A stretch of 64,000 nt of DNA from Aminobacter sp. HY435 (GCF_027568395.1 NZ_JANKZL010000007.1:1-64000), one strand, 5' to 3'. Positions 35,783 to 45,117 are shown, counted from the stretch's first letter. The notes: generated from the letters alone by a model not told the origin. Numbers and translations: made by a program.

Positions 35783-36478
35783 ATGGAACGAATGTACGAG
35801 CTCTATATTGCCAACAAGAACTACTCGTCCTGGTCGTTGAGGCCCTGGGTGCTGATGCGCACGCTCGGCATCCCGTTCAAAGAGCGCCAGGTGCCATTCG
35901 GCAACCTGCCGGGGCAGCCTGATTTCCGTTCTTTTTCGCCCAATGGCTGCGTGCCTTGCCTGATCGATGGAGAAATCGCCGTCTGGGATTCGCAGTCGAT
36001 CGTCGAATACGTCGCCGAGCGCCATCCAGGCGTCTGGCCCACCGATGCGGCGGCCCGCGCCTGGGCGCGGTCGGCTGCGGCCGAGATGCACTCCGGTTTC
36101 CAGAGCCTGCGCAACATCTGCGGCATGAGCTGCGGCGTGCGCGTCGCCCTCAAGCAACGGCCGGCTGGCCTGGAAAAGGACATCGCGCGCATTGGTGCGC
36201 TGTGGAACCAGGGTCTCGACCGTTTTGGCGGTCCGTTCCTGGCTGGAGACAGGTTCACGGCGGCGGATGCGTTTTTTGCCCCGGTCGTGTTTCGGGCGCA
36301 GACCTACGCGCTCGATTTCGGCGGCAGGTCAGCCGAATACATCGCAACGATGCTCGACACCGCTGCGATGCGCGAATGGTACGACGCTGCCCTTGCAGAG
36401 ATCTGGCGCGACCAGCCGCATGAGGACGAGGTCACGGCCTCGGGAGCGATCACCGAGGATCTGCGCGCCAGGGCCTGA
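35783..36478 (+). CDS. Glutathione S-transferase family protein
   Basis: A protein of 231 aa. The thioredoxin-like domain begins MYELYIANKNYSSWSLRPWV, in which the Ser of SSWS is the likely glutathione-binding residue; the SNGCVPCLIDGEIAVWDSQS-like loop carries the cis-Pro, and a helical domain follows. It resembles the YfcF/maleylacetoacetate isomerase-like GSTs. Two ATGs (35783, 35792) are possible. It converges with the LOG-family gene. Confidence 0.86.
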   Translation: MERMYELYIANKNYSSWSLRPWVLMRTLGIPFKERQVPFGNLPGQPDFRSFSPNGCVPCLIDGEIAVWDSQSIVEYVAERHPGVWPTDAAARAWARSAAAEMHSGFQSLRNICGMSCGVRVALKQRPAGLEKDIARIGALWNQGLDRFGGPFLAGDRFTAADAFFAPVVFRAQTYALDFGGRSAEYIATMLDTAAMREWYDAALAEIWRDQPHEDEVTASGAITEDLRARA

Positions 36479-36487
36479 GCCCCGCGC

Positions 36488-37099
36488 TTACATCTTGTCG
36501 ATCAACGACTGAACGCCTTCGGTCGGCGTGGCGTCCGCGCCGGCCGCGGTCATGATTGCGGGGACCACCGCCTCCGGCTCATCGACGACCAGCGGCTGGA
36601 CGAGATGCGAGGTGTGGACGAAACCTTCCGTCTTCATGTGGTCGAGCAGAGACAGCATCGGGTCCCAGAAGCCTTTGATGTTGGCGAAGACGATCGGCTT
36701 GCGATGATGGCCGAGCTGGGCCCAGGTCATGATCTCGACGATCTCTTCCACGGTGCCTATGCCGCCCGGCAACGCCACGAACGCGTCCGACTTCTCGAAC
36801 ATCAGGTGCTTGCGCTCGTGCATGTTGTCGGTGATGACGAGCTCGTCGAGCCTGGTCAGCGCCGTCTCGGTCGCTTCCTTGTTCATCAGGAAGCGCGGAA
36901 TGATGCCGGTGACCTTGCCGCCGGCACGTCGGGTGCCGTCGGCGACTGCACCCATGATGCCCTTGGTGCCGCCGCCATAGACCAGCCGCAGACCGGCTTT
37001 TGCGATCGAATGCCCAAGCAGATGGCCGGCTTTCAAATAGACTTCGTCGCGGCCAGGCGACGAGCCACAATACACGCAGATGGATCGAATCTTGTTCAT
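36488..37099 (-). CDS. LOG family (TIGR00730) phosphoribohydrolase
   Basis: A protein of 203 aa with a Rossmann-like fold: ICVYCGSSPGRDEVYLKAGH at the start, RLVYGGGTKGIMGAVADGT, MHERKHLMFEKSDAFVALPG and the signature PGGIGTVEEI. Members hydrolyse nucleoside monophosphates to base and ribose 5-phosphate, including activation of cytokinin ribotides in plants and plant-associated bacteria. The ATG at 37099 gives the family start MNKIRSICVYCG. Cytokinin production cannot be decided from sequence alone. Confidence 0.9.
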   Translation of the reverse strand: MNKIRSICVYCGSSPGRDEVYLKAGHLLGHSIAKAGLRLVYGGGTKGIMGAVADGTRRAGGKVTGIIPRFLMNKEATETALTRLDELVITDNMHERKHLMFEKSDAFVALPGGIGTVEEIVEIMTWAQLGHHRKPIVFANIKGFWDPMLSLLDHMKTEGFVHTSHLVQPLVVDEPEAVVPAIMTAAGADATPTEGVQSLIDKM

Positions 37100-37208
37100 G
37101 GCCTGATTGGGTATTGCCTCCGTGCCCCGGGTCAAGCCTTTGCGGGCTTTTTCTTGTCGCTGCCGGCAAAACAAGGTAGACCCGTTCCGGGCTCAGGGGC
37201 AGGAAAAT

Positions 37209-38561
37209 ATGGCAATTACTCCGTTGAAAATATTCCTTCTGGCAGCTGGCGGCTCGGTCGCCGCTGCAACAGTCGCCTATGTGTCGGGCGCGCTCGATCC
37301 ATATCTTTCGCAGCCACCCGCCGCAGTGGCCACATTGCCGGCGCCGGCAACTGTCGCCCCCCAGGCCAGCAAGACGCCCGAAGCTGGCAAGCCGGCGACT
37401 GAAGCGCCTGCGGCGCAGCAGCCTGCTGGTTCGGTCGTTGCTCCATCCTTTGATGTGGTTCGTGTCGAAGACAACGGCTCGGTGGTTGTCGCCGGCAAGT
37501 CCGCGCCGAGCGCCAAGGTCGAGATCGTCACCGGCTCGCAGGTCATCGGCGCGGCGACGGCTGGCGCCGATGGCGATTTTGCCATCGTGCTCGAAAAGCC
37601 CTTGAAGCCCGGCGACTACCAGCTGGTGCTGCGCGCGACAGCACCTGACAACACAGTTGCCACCTCGACCGAAACGGCAGTCGTCTCGGTGCCCGAACAG
37701 CCTGGTGGCCAGGTTCTTGCGCTGGTCGAAGAGCCCGGCAAGCCGGCGGAACTGATTACCGTTCCTGTCCCCGCCAAGGTTCCGGCTACGCCGCCTGTCG
37801 CTGAGCAGCCGGCGGCCGGTACTGCCCCGGCGGCCACGCCTGAAGCCGCGCCCGCTCCTGCGCCGGCAAAGTCGGCAGCTGCGTCACCGGAGACCAGGAT
37901 CGCCGTCGAGGCGGTCGAGATCGAAGGCAAGAAGATCTTCATCGCAGGCGCTGCTGACGCAGGCCGCAAGGTCCGTGCCTATGCCAACGAAATTCTGATT
38001 GGCGAAACACAGGCTTCGCCGGAGGGGCGTTTCCTGATCGAAGCCGAACGCGAATTGCCGGTCGGCGACTACATCATCCGCGTCGATGCGCTTGAGCCGG
38101 ATGGCGTCAAGGTCGTTGCGCGCGCCGCAGTGCCGTTCCAGCGCGATCCGGGTGAGGCGATAGCAGCGGTGGCACCGCAGGAAACTGCCCCTGCCGCCGC
38201 TGAGGCCGCAAAGCCGGGCGCAGCGCAGCCCACAGTGGCAATGGGCGGCACCGTTCCGGCCGATCCGCAGAAACCTGCAGACGGCGCGCCGGCCGCAGCC
38301 GAGGTTACCGCGCCGAAGCTCGAGCCGGTCAATGCCGCGGTCATCATCCGCCGCGGCGACTCGCTGTGGCGCATCTCGCGCCGCGTCTACGGCCACGGCG
38401 TGCGCTATTCGACCATCTATCTCGCCAACCAGGATCAGATCAGCGACCCCGATCGCATCTGGCCGGGGCAGGTGTTCCGGGTGCCGGAGAAGTCGAAGGA
38501 AGGCGAGGCGGCCAACATGGACGCCATCGGCGAACAGGCGATGCCCGCTCCAAAACCCTGA
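37209..38561 (+). CDS. LysM domain protein with proline/alanine-rich region
   Basis: A protein of 450 aa. A membrane helix or signal anchor lies at residues 5-25 (PLKIFLLAAGGSVAAATVAY). Two bacterial-Ig-like segments follow (around DVVRVEDNGSVVVAGKSAPS and RIAVEAVEIEGKKIFIAGAA) separated by long Ala/Pro-rich linkers. A C-terminal LysM domain, VIIRRGDSLWRISRRVYGHG then RYSTIYLANQDQI and PGQVFRVP, binds peptidoglycan. It is probably a periplasmic cell-wall-associated protein anchored in the inner membrane. Confidence 0.87.
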   Translation: MAITPLKIFLLAAGGSVAAATVAYVSGALDPYLSQPPAAVATLPAPATVAPQASKTPEAGKPATEAPAAQQPAGSVVAPSFDVVRVEDNGSVVVAGKSAPSAKVEIVTGSQVIGAATAGADGDFAIVLEKPLKPGDYQLVLRATAPDNTVATSTETAVVSVPEQPGGQVLALVEEPGKPAELITVPVPAKVPATPPVAEQPAAGTAPAATPEAAPAPAPAKSAAASPETRIAVEAVEIEGKKIFIAGAADAGRKVRAYANEILIGETQASPEGRFLIEAERELPVGDYIIRVDALEPDGVKVVARAAVPFQRDPGEAIAAVAPQETAPAAAEAAKPGAAQPTVAMGGTVPADPQKPADGAPAAAEVTAPKLEPVNAAVIIRRGDSLWRISRRVYGHGVRYSTIYLANQDQISDPDRIWPGQVFRVPEKSKEGEAANMDAIGEQAMPAPKP

Positions 38562-38607
38562 GGCACGTCGCAGCGCCACCGATGCGGCGCCGAATTCTTC
38601 AAGTTCA

Positions 38608-38648
38608 TGCATCAGCCCGAAAATCTCTCCGGTTTTCGGGCTGATGCA
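38608..38648 (+). terminator. Hairpin after the LysM gene
   Basis: TGCATCAGCCCGAAAA (38608-38623) and TTTTCGGGCTGATGCA (38633-38648) form a perfect 16-bp stem with a nine-base loop, 46 bases after the LysM stop and 71 before the next start. The stem itself carries the T run; no T tract follows. It probably ends the LysM transcript. Confidence 0.65.
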
Positions 38649-38681
38649 CGTCAGCAGCATCGCTGTTTCAATCGACTCAGG

Positions 38682-38721
38682 TTGCACGAAATCATTCCAT
38701 CGTATATCGTCGATAGACGAT
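38682..38721 (+). promoter_or_regulatory. Promoter and operator of the ArsR/Atm1 unit
   Basis: TTGCAC (38682-38687) with TATCGT at 17-base spacing, or TATATC at 15, is a plausible promoter. ATCGTC-GATA-GACGAT (38706-38721) is a perfect 6-4-6 palindrome overlapping the ATG at 38720, a position typical for an ArsR operator. The transcript is again predicted to be leaderless or nearly so, because no ribosome binding site is present. Confidence 0.55.
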
Positions 38722-39058
38722 GAAATCTTTCTCCGCACAGCAAGATTGCCGCGCCGCCTCGACCGAGGATGTCGCGCAGAAACTCGCAGCCCTTTCGCAT
38801 CCCGCGCGGCTTGAAATTCTGCGCCGGCTCGGTGGCGGCAGGGCCTGTTGCTGCAAGGAAGTGGTCGAGCATCTCGATCTCGCCCAATCGACCGTCTCGC
38901 AACACCTCAAAATTCTCGTCGAAGCTGGCCTGGTGCGTTATGCGCCCGAGCGGCAGCGCTCGCGCTACGAGATCGACGAGGCAGCGCTCGCCGCAGTCTC
39001 CGCATCCGTCTCCGCGCTCGTGGAATCTTGCTGCGCCCTCGACGGCGCCGGCACCTAA
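38720..39058 (+). CDS. ArsR family regulator, probably metal-sensing
   Basis: A protein of 112 aa. The winged helix shows KLAALSHPARLEILRRLGGG, then ACCCKEVVEHLDLAQSTVSQ and HLKILVEAGLVRYAPERQRS. The triple Cys (ACCCKEV) lies at the position of the metal-binding helix of ArsR/SmtB sensors, and a Cys pair near the C-terminus (VESCCALDG) could complete a thiol site. It is followed 14 bases later by an Atm1-type ABC exporter that it may control. An operator-like palindrome overlaps its start codon. Confidence 0.9.
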   Translation: MKSFSAQQDCRAASTEDVAQKLAALSHPARLEILRRLGGGRACCCKEVVEHLDLAQSTVSQHLKILVEAGLVRYAPERQRSRYEIDEAALAAVSASVSALVESCCALDGAGT

Positions 39059-39072
39059 TCAAGGCAACAGCA

Positions 39073-40968
39073 GTGGCTAACAAGACCGTTTCCGCCGAAC
39101 GCGGCTCGACCTTCAGCACCATCAGGAACCTCTGGCCCTACATGTGGCCGGAAGACAGGCCCGACCTGCGGGCGCGGGTCGTCTGGGCTACCGTGTTCCT
39201 TCTGGTCGCCAAGCTGACGCTGGTTGCGGGGCCGTATTTCTTCAAATGGGCGACCGATGCACTGGCCGGCGACCAGCGCACGCCGCTGGCGCTGCCGGCG
39301 CTGCTTGCGGCACCCGTCATGCTGGTCGTCGCCTACAATTTCGTGCGCATCGTCCAGTTGGGCTTCAACCAGCTGCGTGACGCGTTGTTTGCCAGCGTCG
39401 GCCAATACGCCGTGCGCCAGCTCGCCCATCGCACGTTTGTGCACATGCATCAGCTGTCGCTGCGCTTTCACCTGGAACGCCGCACCGGCGGGCTGTCGCG
39501 CATCATCGAGCGCGGCACCAAAGGCATCGAGACGATAGTTCGGTTCACCATCCTCAACACCGCGCCGACCGTTCTCGAATTCGCGCTGACCGCCGGAATC
39601 TTCGCCTTCGCCTATGGCTGGCAGTATGTCGCCGTGGTGGCTGTCACCGTGTGGCTGTATGTCTGGTTCACGGTGCGCGCGAGCGATTGGCGCATCGCCA
39701 TCCGCCGCGAAATGAACGATTCCGACACCGACGCCAACACCAAGGCGGTCGACTCGCTGCTCAATTTCGAGACGGTCAAGTACTTCAACAACGAACGCAT
39801 GGAGGCCGAGCGCTTCGACCGCTCGATGGCGCGTTATGAAAGCGCCGCGACCAAGACGTGGACCTCGCTGGGCTGGCTCAACTTCGGCCAGGGCGTGATC
39901 TTCGGCGTCGGCATGGCGATCGTCATGTGGATGTCGGCGCGGGAAGTCATGGCTGGCACCCAGACAGTCGGTGATTTCGTCTTCGTCAACGCCATGTTGA
40001 TGCAGCTTTCGGTGCCGCTCAATTTCATCGGCATGATCTACCGCGAAATCCGCCAGGGCCTGACCGACATCGAAAAGATGTTCGACCTGCTCGATGTGCC
40101 GCAGGAAGTGGTCGACAAGCCCGGCGCGCCGGCACTCGTCGTCGCCTCCGGCAGGGTCGAGTTCCGCGACGTTCATTTCGCCTATGACCCCAACCGCCAG
40201 ATCCTGAAGGGTGTCAGCTTCGAGGTGCCGGCCGGCAAGACCGTCGCGATCGTCGGACCTTCGGGCGCTGGCAAGTCGACGATCTCGCGCCTGCTGTTCC
40301 GCTTCTACGACATCCAGAAGGGCGCGATCCTGATCGATGAGCAGGATATTCGTGACGTCTCGCAAGAGAGCCTGCGCGCCGAGATCGGCATGGTTCCGCA
40401 GGATACCGTGCTGTTCAACGACACCATCGCCTACAACATCCGCTACGGCCGCATGAATGCCGACGAGGAGGATGTGAAGAAGGCGGCGGAATTGGCGCAG
40501 ATCTCGAGCTTCATCGAGCGCATGCCCGACGGCTACAAGTCGATGGTCGGCGAGCGCGGCCTCAAGCTGTCTGGTGGCGAAAAGCAGCGCGTGGCGATTG
40601 CCCGCACCATCCTCAAGGCGCCGCCGATCCTGATGCTCGACGAGGCGACCTCCGCGCTTGATACCCAAACCGAGCTCGACATCCAGAGCGCGCTCGATCT
40701 GGTCAGCAAGGACCGCACCACGCTTGTGATCGCGCACCGGCTCTCGACGGTAATTTCAGCCGACGAGATCATCGTTTTGGCGGATGGCCAGATCGCCGAG
40801 CGCGGCACCCATGCCGAATTGCTCCGCCATCGCGGCCTCTATGCCAAGATGTGGGACCGCCAGCGCGAGGCCACGGAAGCCGAAGAACGGCTGCGCAAGG
40901 TTCGCGAGGAAGACGAGTTCGGCGTCGTCACGCGTCGCCGCACGCCGGAAGTTGTGGACGAGAGGTAG
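39073..40968 (+). CDS. ABC transporter, Atm1/HMT1 type (fused permease and ATPase)
   Basis: A half-transporter of 631 aa; two copies form an exporter. Residues 30-330 hold six membrane helices (VVWATVFLLVAKLTLVAGPY onward), and NFETVKYFNNERMEAERFD is the Atm1 glutathione-site region. The ATPase has Walker A VGPSGAGKSTISRLLF, the Q loop, signature LSGGEKQRVAIARTIL and Walker B ILMLDEATSALD. Atm1 exporters carry glutathione conjugates, including those with metals. The start is a GTG at 39073 with AAGG upstream. The adjacent thiol-rich ArsR regulator fits a metal or thiol-stress role. Confidence 0.92.
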   Translation: MANKTVSAERGSTFSTIRNLWPYMWPEDRPDLRARVVWATVFLLVAKLTLVAGPYFFKWATDALAGDQRTPLALPALLAAPVMLVVAYNFVRIVQLGFNQLRDALFASVGQYAVRQLAHRTFVHMHQLSLRFHLERRTGGLSRIIERGTKGIETIVRFTILNTAPTVLEFALTAGIFAFAYGWQYVAVVAVTVWLYVWFTVRASDWRIAIRREMNDSDTDANTKAVDSLLNFETVKYFNNERMEAERFDRSMARYESAATKTWTSLGWLNFGQGVIFGVGMAIVMWMSAREVMAGTQTVGDFVFVNAMLMQLSVPLNFIGMIYREIRQGLTDIEKMFDLLDVPQEVVDKPGAPALVVASGRVEFRDVHFAYDPNRQILKGVSFEVPAGKTVAIVGPSGAGKSTISRLLFRFYDIQKGAILIDEQDIRDVSQESLRAEIGMVPQDTVLFNDTIAYNIRYGRMNADEEDVKKAAELAQISSFIERMPDGYKSMVGERGLKLSGGEKQRVAIARTILKAPPILMLDEATSALDTQTELDIQSALDLVSKDRTTLVIAHRLSTVISADEIIVLADGQIAERGTHAELLRHRGLYAKMWDRQREATEAEERLRKVREEDEFGVVTRRRTPEVVDER

Positions 40969-41196
40969 CGCAGCCATTCGCTCGCAAGGACGTTCCTTTC
41001 CGGCCGCGTCGGCCATGCCTTGCGCCGGCAAACCGCAGGAGCGTGACAGTCTTCAGGTGCGTTGGCGGAGCTCCTGCCGCCAGTCGCTGCGGCGTGTGCC
41101 GTCTCCGGGCGAGGGGGGCCGCGCCAATGCCGCGTTGCGGCGGGCCGGCGTTTCCGGTAAGCACTCCGGAACTTCAACAGCGATGGCCGCCCCTTC

Positions 41197-41895
41197 ATGA
41201 GCATAGCCGATACGATCCGCAACGCCTTTGTTCCGGTGCATCGCGAGGGATACCCCTTCATCGCCGGGTTTGCGGCGATCACTGTTCTGCTCGGACTGTT
41301 TTCGACGTCGCTGTTCTGGGTCGGAGCGATTCTGACCGCCTGGTGCGCCTATTTCTATCGCGACCCCGAGCGGGTGACCCCGGTTGACGACGATCTCGTG
41401 GTCAGTCCCGCCGATGGCGTGGTCTCGGCTGTCGGCCCCGCTGTTCCGCCACGCGAACTCGGTCTCGGCAATGGCGAGATGACCCGCATCTCGGTGTTCA
41501 TGAATGTCTTTTCGTGCCACGTGAACCGTGCGCCGGTGCGCGGCAAGATCGTGCGCATCGAGCATCGTCCGGGCAAGTTCCTCAATGCCGAGCTGGACAA
41601 GGCGAGCCAGGAAAACGAGCGCAACGGCTTGGTCATCGACAGCCCGCACGGGCAGGTGGCGGCGGTGCAGATCGCCGGCCTGGTGGCGCGCCGCATCGTT
41701 TGCTGGGCCGATGTCGGCGGAAACATCGCCGTCGGCGAGCGCTTCGGCCTCATCCGCTTCGGCTCCCGCGTCGACGTCTTCCTGCCTGCGGGCGCGGTCG
41801 CACGAGTTGCGGTCGGCCAGACGGCCGTCGCCGGTGAAACCATTCTCGCCGAGTTCGGCGGCACGAGCCACGCACCGCTGGTGCGGGTTTCCTGA
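41197..41895 (+). CDS. psd: Phosphatidylserine decarboxylase
   Basis: Converts phosphatidylserine to phosphatidylethanolamine at the inner membrane. The 232 aa form the short (type II-like) proenzyme: membrane helix near residues 19-45, [29 protein letters not shown] and the cleavage motif RFGSRVDVF near residue 190, where Ser becomes the pyruvoyl group. It is followed 11 bases later by pssA, the enzyme making its substrate. Confidence 0.95.
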   Translation: MSIADTIRNAFVPVHREGYPFIAGFAAITVLLGLFSTSLFWVGAILTAWCAYFYRDPERVTPVDDDLVVSPADGVVSAVGPAVPPRELGLGNGEMTRISVFMNVFSCHVNRAPVRGKIVRIEHRPGKFLNAELDKASQENERNGLVIDSPHGQVAAVQIAGLVARRIVCWADVGGNIAVGERFGLIRFGSRVDVFLPAGAVARVAVGQTAVAGETILAEFGGTSHAPLVRVS

Positions 41896-41906
41896 GGACG
41901 GCGGCG

Positions 41907-42752
41907 TTGTCATCCTTCAATCCCTTCGAGCCGCATGGCAGCGGCGGACCGCGCATCCGCGAAATTCCGCTGCGCATGGTGTTGCCCAACCTGATCACCG
42001 TGCTGGCGATCTGCGCCGGACTGTCGGGCATTCGCCTGGCTTTCGAGGGCCGCTTCGAATCGGCTGTGGTGATGGTCCTGCTGGCCGCATTCCTTGACGG
42101 CATCGACGGCCGGCTTGCGCGCATGCTGAAGGCGACGTCGAAGTTCGGCGCGCAGATGGATTCGCTCGCCGACATCGTCAATTTCGGCGTCGTTCCGGCG
42201 CTTGTGCTCTACGCCTACCTGCTCGACAAGGCGGGCTCGTTCGGCTGGATCGCAACCCTGCTTTTCGCCATTGCCATGGGGCTGAGGCTGGCACGCTTCA
42301 ACGTGCTTGACGAGGATCTGGAACGGCCGGCATGGCAGGCTGAATATTTCGTCGGCGTTCCAGCGCCGGTCGGCGCCATCATGCTGATGCTGCCGATGTA
42401 TCTCGGCTTCCTCGGCATCGAAGGCACGCGCGAAGTGGCCTATGCCGCGACAGTCTTCACCATCCTCGTGGCCTTCCTGCTGGTCAGCCGCCTGCCGGTC
42501 TATTCCGGCAAGAAGCTGACCATCCGCAGGGAATACCTGTTGCCCGTCATGCTGGCGGCGGTTTTTTATGTGCTGCTCCTGACCGGCTATCCCTGGCAGA
42601 CGCTGACGGCATCGGTGGTCGGCTATTTGCTGTTCTTGCCGCTCAGCGCCAGCGCCTATGCCCGCCGTTCCAGGATCGAGAGCGCAAAGCTTGCGGCCGA
42701 CACGGCCGCTGTGGAAGCAGTCGAAACACCTGAGACGACGCCGGAAAGCTGA
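41907..42752 (+). CDS. pssA: CDP-diacylglycerol-serine O-phosphatidyltransferase
   Basis: Makes phosphatidylserine from CDP-diacylglycerol and serine. The 281 aa hold about eight membrane helices and the CDP-alcohol phosphotransferase motif DGIDGRLARML with following GAQMDSLAD. The start is a TTG at 41907 with AGGA eight bases upstream; the next Met lies inside conserved sequence. It follows psd closely, and its stop is two bases from the convergent acyltransferase gene. Confidence 0.92.
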   Translation: MSSFNPFEPHGSGGPRIREIPLRMVLPNLITVLAICAGLSGIRLAFEGRFESAVVMVLLAAFLDGIDGRLARMLKATSKFGAQMDSLADIVNFGVVPALVLYAYLLDKAGSFGWIATLLFAIAMGLRLARFNVLDEDLERPAWQAEYFVGVPAPVGAIMLMLPMYLGFLGIEGTREVAYAATVFTILVAFLLVSRLPVYSGKKLTIRREYLLPVMLAAVFYVLLLTGYPWQTLTASVVGYLLFLPLSASAYARRSRIESAKLAADTAAVEAVETPETTPES

Positions 42753-42754
42753 AT

Positions 42755-44977
42755 TTAGGCCGCCGCCAGCCCGAGCTGGTCGATAGCCATGCGCCTGGCG
42801 GTGACGTAGTCGGTCTTGCCCGAGCCGAGCACCGGCAGTTCCCTGACCTTGACGATATCGTGCGGTACCATCAGTTCGGCGACGCCGGTCTGCTTGCTGT
42901 ACAGGCGCAGCGTCTCGGCGTCGGCGTCCGGGGCGGTGGTGACGAGCACGATACGCTCGCCTCGGCGCTTGTCCGGCACAGCGACAGCCGCATGGTGCTG
43001 CTCCGGCCACAGCGCCTGCACCACAATTTCGACCGCTCCGAGCGACACCATCTCGCCGGCGATCTTTGCGAACCGCTTGGCCCGGCCCTTGATGGTGATG
43101 AAGCCTTCGCGGTCGACCGAAATGATGTCGCCGGTATCGTGCCAGCCGTCGAGCGGTTGCAAGACGCCCGGACGGTCGGCGCTCATGTAGCCCATCATCA
43201 GGTTGGGGCCGAGCAGCGACAGGCTGCCGCCGTCGCTGACGCCGTCGACAGGCTCCAGCCGCATGCGCATGCCGGGCAGCAGGCGTCCGACGGTGCCGTC
43301 GCGGTTGTGGGACGCCGAGTTGACGGAAACCACCGGCGCTGCCTCGGTCAGGCCGTAGCCCTCGACGATCTCGGCACTGAACCGTTCGCGCCAGACGCGG
43401 CGTGTTTCCTGCCTGACCGGCTCGGCCCCGGCGACGACGAAGCGCAGGCTGGAAAAGTCGCCGTCCTCGGCCGTCCGGGCATAGGCGGCAAGGAACGTGT
43501 CGGTGCCGAACATGATCGTCGGGCGCGCCTTGCGGGCGATGTCGGGGATCAGCTTGTAGTGCAGGGGCGAGGGGTACAGGAACAGCCTGATGCCGGTCAG
43601 CAGCGGAAGCAGGGTTCCGCCGGTGAGGCCGAAGGAGTGGAACGCCGGCAGCACGTTGAGCAGCTTGTCGGTGCAGGAGATCGAGATGCGGGCCTCCGCC
43701 TGCATCGCGTTGGCGACGATATTGCGGTGGGACAGGACGACGGCTTTTGGCGTGCCTTCGGAGCCCGAGGTGAACAGGACGACGGCGGGTTTCGCCGCAT
43801 CTTGCGGCTGCAGCGGCCTGTGCCATTGCAGCGCTGCGGACAGCTTCTCGGTTGTCGAGATGCTTTGGTTGATATCCTCCAGCCAAACCACGCGGGTGCC
43901 GGCCTGCTCGATCGCAGCGACCACCTCGGCCAGGTCGGCCTTCTGGACAAAGGCGCGGGACGAGATCACCGTCTTGATCGCCGCCGTCTTCATCGCCGAG
44001 GCGACGTTTGCAGGTCCGGCCGTGTAGTTGACCATCGCTGCGACACGGGCCGCGGAGATCAGCCCCAGCAGCGACAGCACCATGGCGTTGGAATTGGGCA
44101 GCAGCACCCCCACCGCCTCGCCGGGAATCGACATCTGTTCGAAGCGCTTTCCGAGCACCCGCACGCCGGTCATCAGCCGGCGATAGCTGAGCGGGCCGGC
44201 GACGACGTCCTCGATGATGACGCGTGACGCGCCGAAGCGTTCGGCGGCGTCGACCATCGAGTAGAAGATACCCCGGTTGAGGTCCGTTCCGGCCAGTCGC
44301 GCCTCCGCGAACCGGTCAAACAGCGCATTGGCGGTGGTGGTGTTGTCATAGCCTGCGCGTTGCAGCAACTCGGCGACCGTCATTGGGGCCAGGGCGGCAA
44401 TGGCCAGGCCCGGAAACAGGCTTCTTGGTGCCTGCTCCGCCGGTGTCAGCGAGAACGGCAGATAGCGGGTTCCCGACACGAAGATCGGGACAATCTTTGC
44501 GTCCGCCTGCATGGCGATGCGGGCGATGGCGCGAAACAGCCGGAATGATTTGACGTCGGGCTCCACAGTGTCCGGAATGTAGACGGCGAGGCGGCCCTTG
44601 CCGCGCAGCACTCGAACCAGCCGGCGGCTCACAAAAACATGTTCGGCGTTGAAGGCTATGGTGCGCCCGAGTTCGCGCCAGGGCTCCAGCCAATGGGAGC
44701 GCGCCGAGGCCTCGTCGAGGATGTGCAGTGTTTGCTCCGGCAAAAGCGAAAGCATCAATGCGGGTTCGATGCGGGACTGGTGGGAAATCACATAGATGAC
44801 GGCGGCGTCGACCTCGCGGGCCTGGCGCATCGCGCTGTCACGCACCCTGTAGGCGAGCTTGAAGGGCAAGTAGAGCACAGCCTGGCGAAAGCCGATGCCG
44901 AGGTCATACGTCAGATACCACGCCGCCAGCGTGATGGCCGCGGCGACGCCGAGCAGAACTGCACTGGCCAGGATCAT
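42755..44977 (-). CDS. Acyltransferase/acyl-ACP synthetase fusion (Aas-like)
   Basis: A protein of 740 aa. One membrane helix lies at residues 1-22. A PlsC/PlsB-like acyltransferase domain follows with VIYVISHQSRIEPALMLSLL; the HX4D catalytic motif reads H-QSRI-E. From about residue 250 there is an AMP-binding acyl synthetase: AVVLFTSGSEGTPKAVVLSH (P-loop), EGYGLTEAAP, DGWHDTGDI and a final GSGKTDY Lys. Aas reacylates lysophospholipids using ACP-bound fatty acids. The neighbouring psd and pssA genes support a phospholipid role. The ATG at 44977 has GGGAGG upstream; a TTG at 45055 is less likely. Confidence 0.85.
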   Translation of the reverse strand: MILASAVLLGVAAAITLAAWYLTYDLGIGFRQAVLYLPFKLAYRVRDSAMRQAREVDAAVIYVISHQSRIEPALMLSLLPEQTLHILDEASARSHWLEPWRELGRTIAFNAEHVFVSRRLVRVLRGKGRLAVYIPDTVEPDVKSFRLFRAIARIAMQADAKIVPIFVSGTRYLPFSLTPAEQAPRSLFPGLAIAALAPMTVAELLQRAGYDNTTTANALFDRFAEARLAGTDLNRGIFYSMVDAAERFGASRVIIEDVVAGPLSYRRLMTGVRVLGKRFEQMSIPGEAVGVLLPNSNAMVLSLLGLISAARVAAMVNYTAGPANVASAMKTAAIKTVISSRAFVQKADLAEVVAAIEQAGTRVVWLEDINQSISTTEKLSAALQWHRPLQPQDAAKPAVVLFTSGSEGTPKAVVLSHRNIVANAMQAEARISISCTDKLLNVLPAFHSFGLTGGTLLPLLTGIRLFLYPSPLHYKLIPDIARKARPTIMFGTDTFLAAYARTAEDGDFSSLRFVVAGAEPVRQETRRVWRERFSAEIVEGYGLTEAAPVVSVNSASHNRDGTVGRLLPGMRMRLEPVDGVSDGGSLSLLGPNLMMGYMSADRPGVLQPLDGWHDTGDIISVDREGFITIKGRAKRFAKIAGEMVSLGAVEIVVQALWPEQHHAAVAVPDKRRGERIVLVTTAPDADAETLRLYSKQTGVAELMVPHDIVKVRELPVLGSGKTDYVTARRMAIDQLGLAAA

Positions 44978-45095
44978 GCCGCACCTCCCAATGCGCACGG
45001 GCCGTTTGACCGAAGCCGCGCGCACCGAACCTAGCCGATGACGACGCGAGGTCAATGCGCATCGTAACCTCCATCCCTATGCTCCAGACAGGAAA

Positions 45096-45117
45096 AAGCC
45101 GGTCTTGCGACCGGCTT
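45096..45117 (-). terminator. Terminator of the minus-strand DMT transporter gene
   Basis: AAGCCGGTC (45096-45104) and GACCGGCTT (45109-45117) form a 9-bp stem with a TTGC loop. On the minus strand it is followed by TTTTTCC, a standard intrinsic terminator 90 bases after the stop of the transporter gene. Confidence 0.85.

Noticed and set aside
36729-37402. Plus-strand frames antisense to the LOG-family gene
   Set aside because: Shadow frames; the minus strand carries the PGGxGT signature.
41910-43886. Minus-strand frame of 658 codons across pssA and the Aas-like gene
   Set aside because: Antisense to pssA and out of frame with the Aas-like gene; no recognisable domains.
42860-44227. Plus-strand frame of 455 codons antisense to the Aas-like gene
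   Set aside because: Composition is that of a shadow frame (Gly, Arg, Asp, His-rich) with no ribosome binding site; the opposite strand has clear AMP-ligase motifs.
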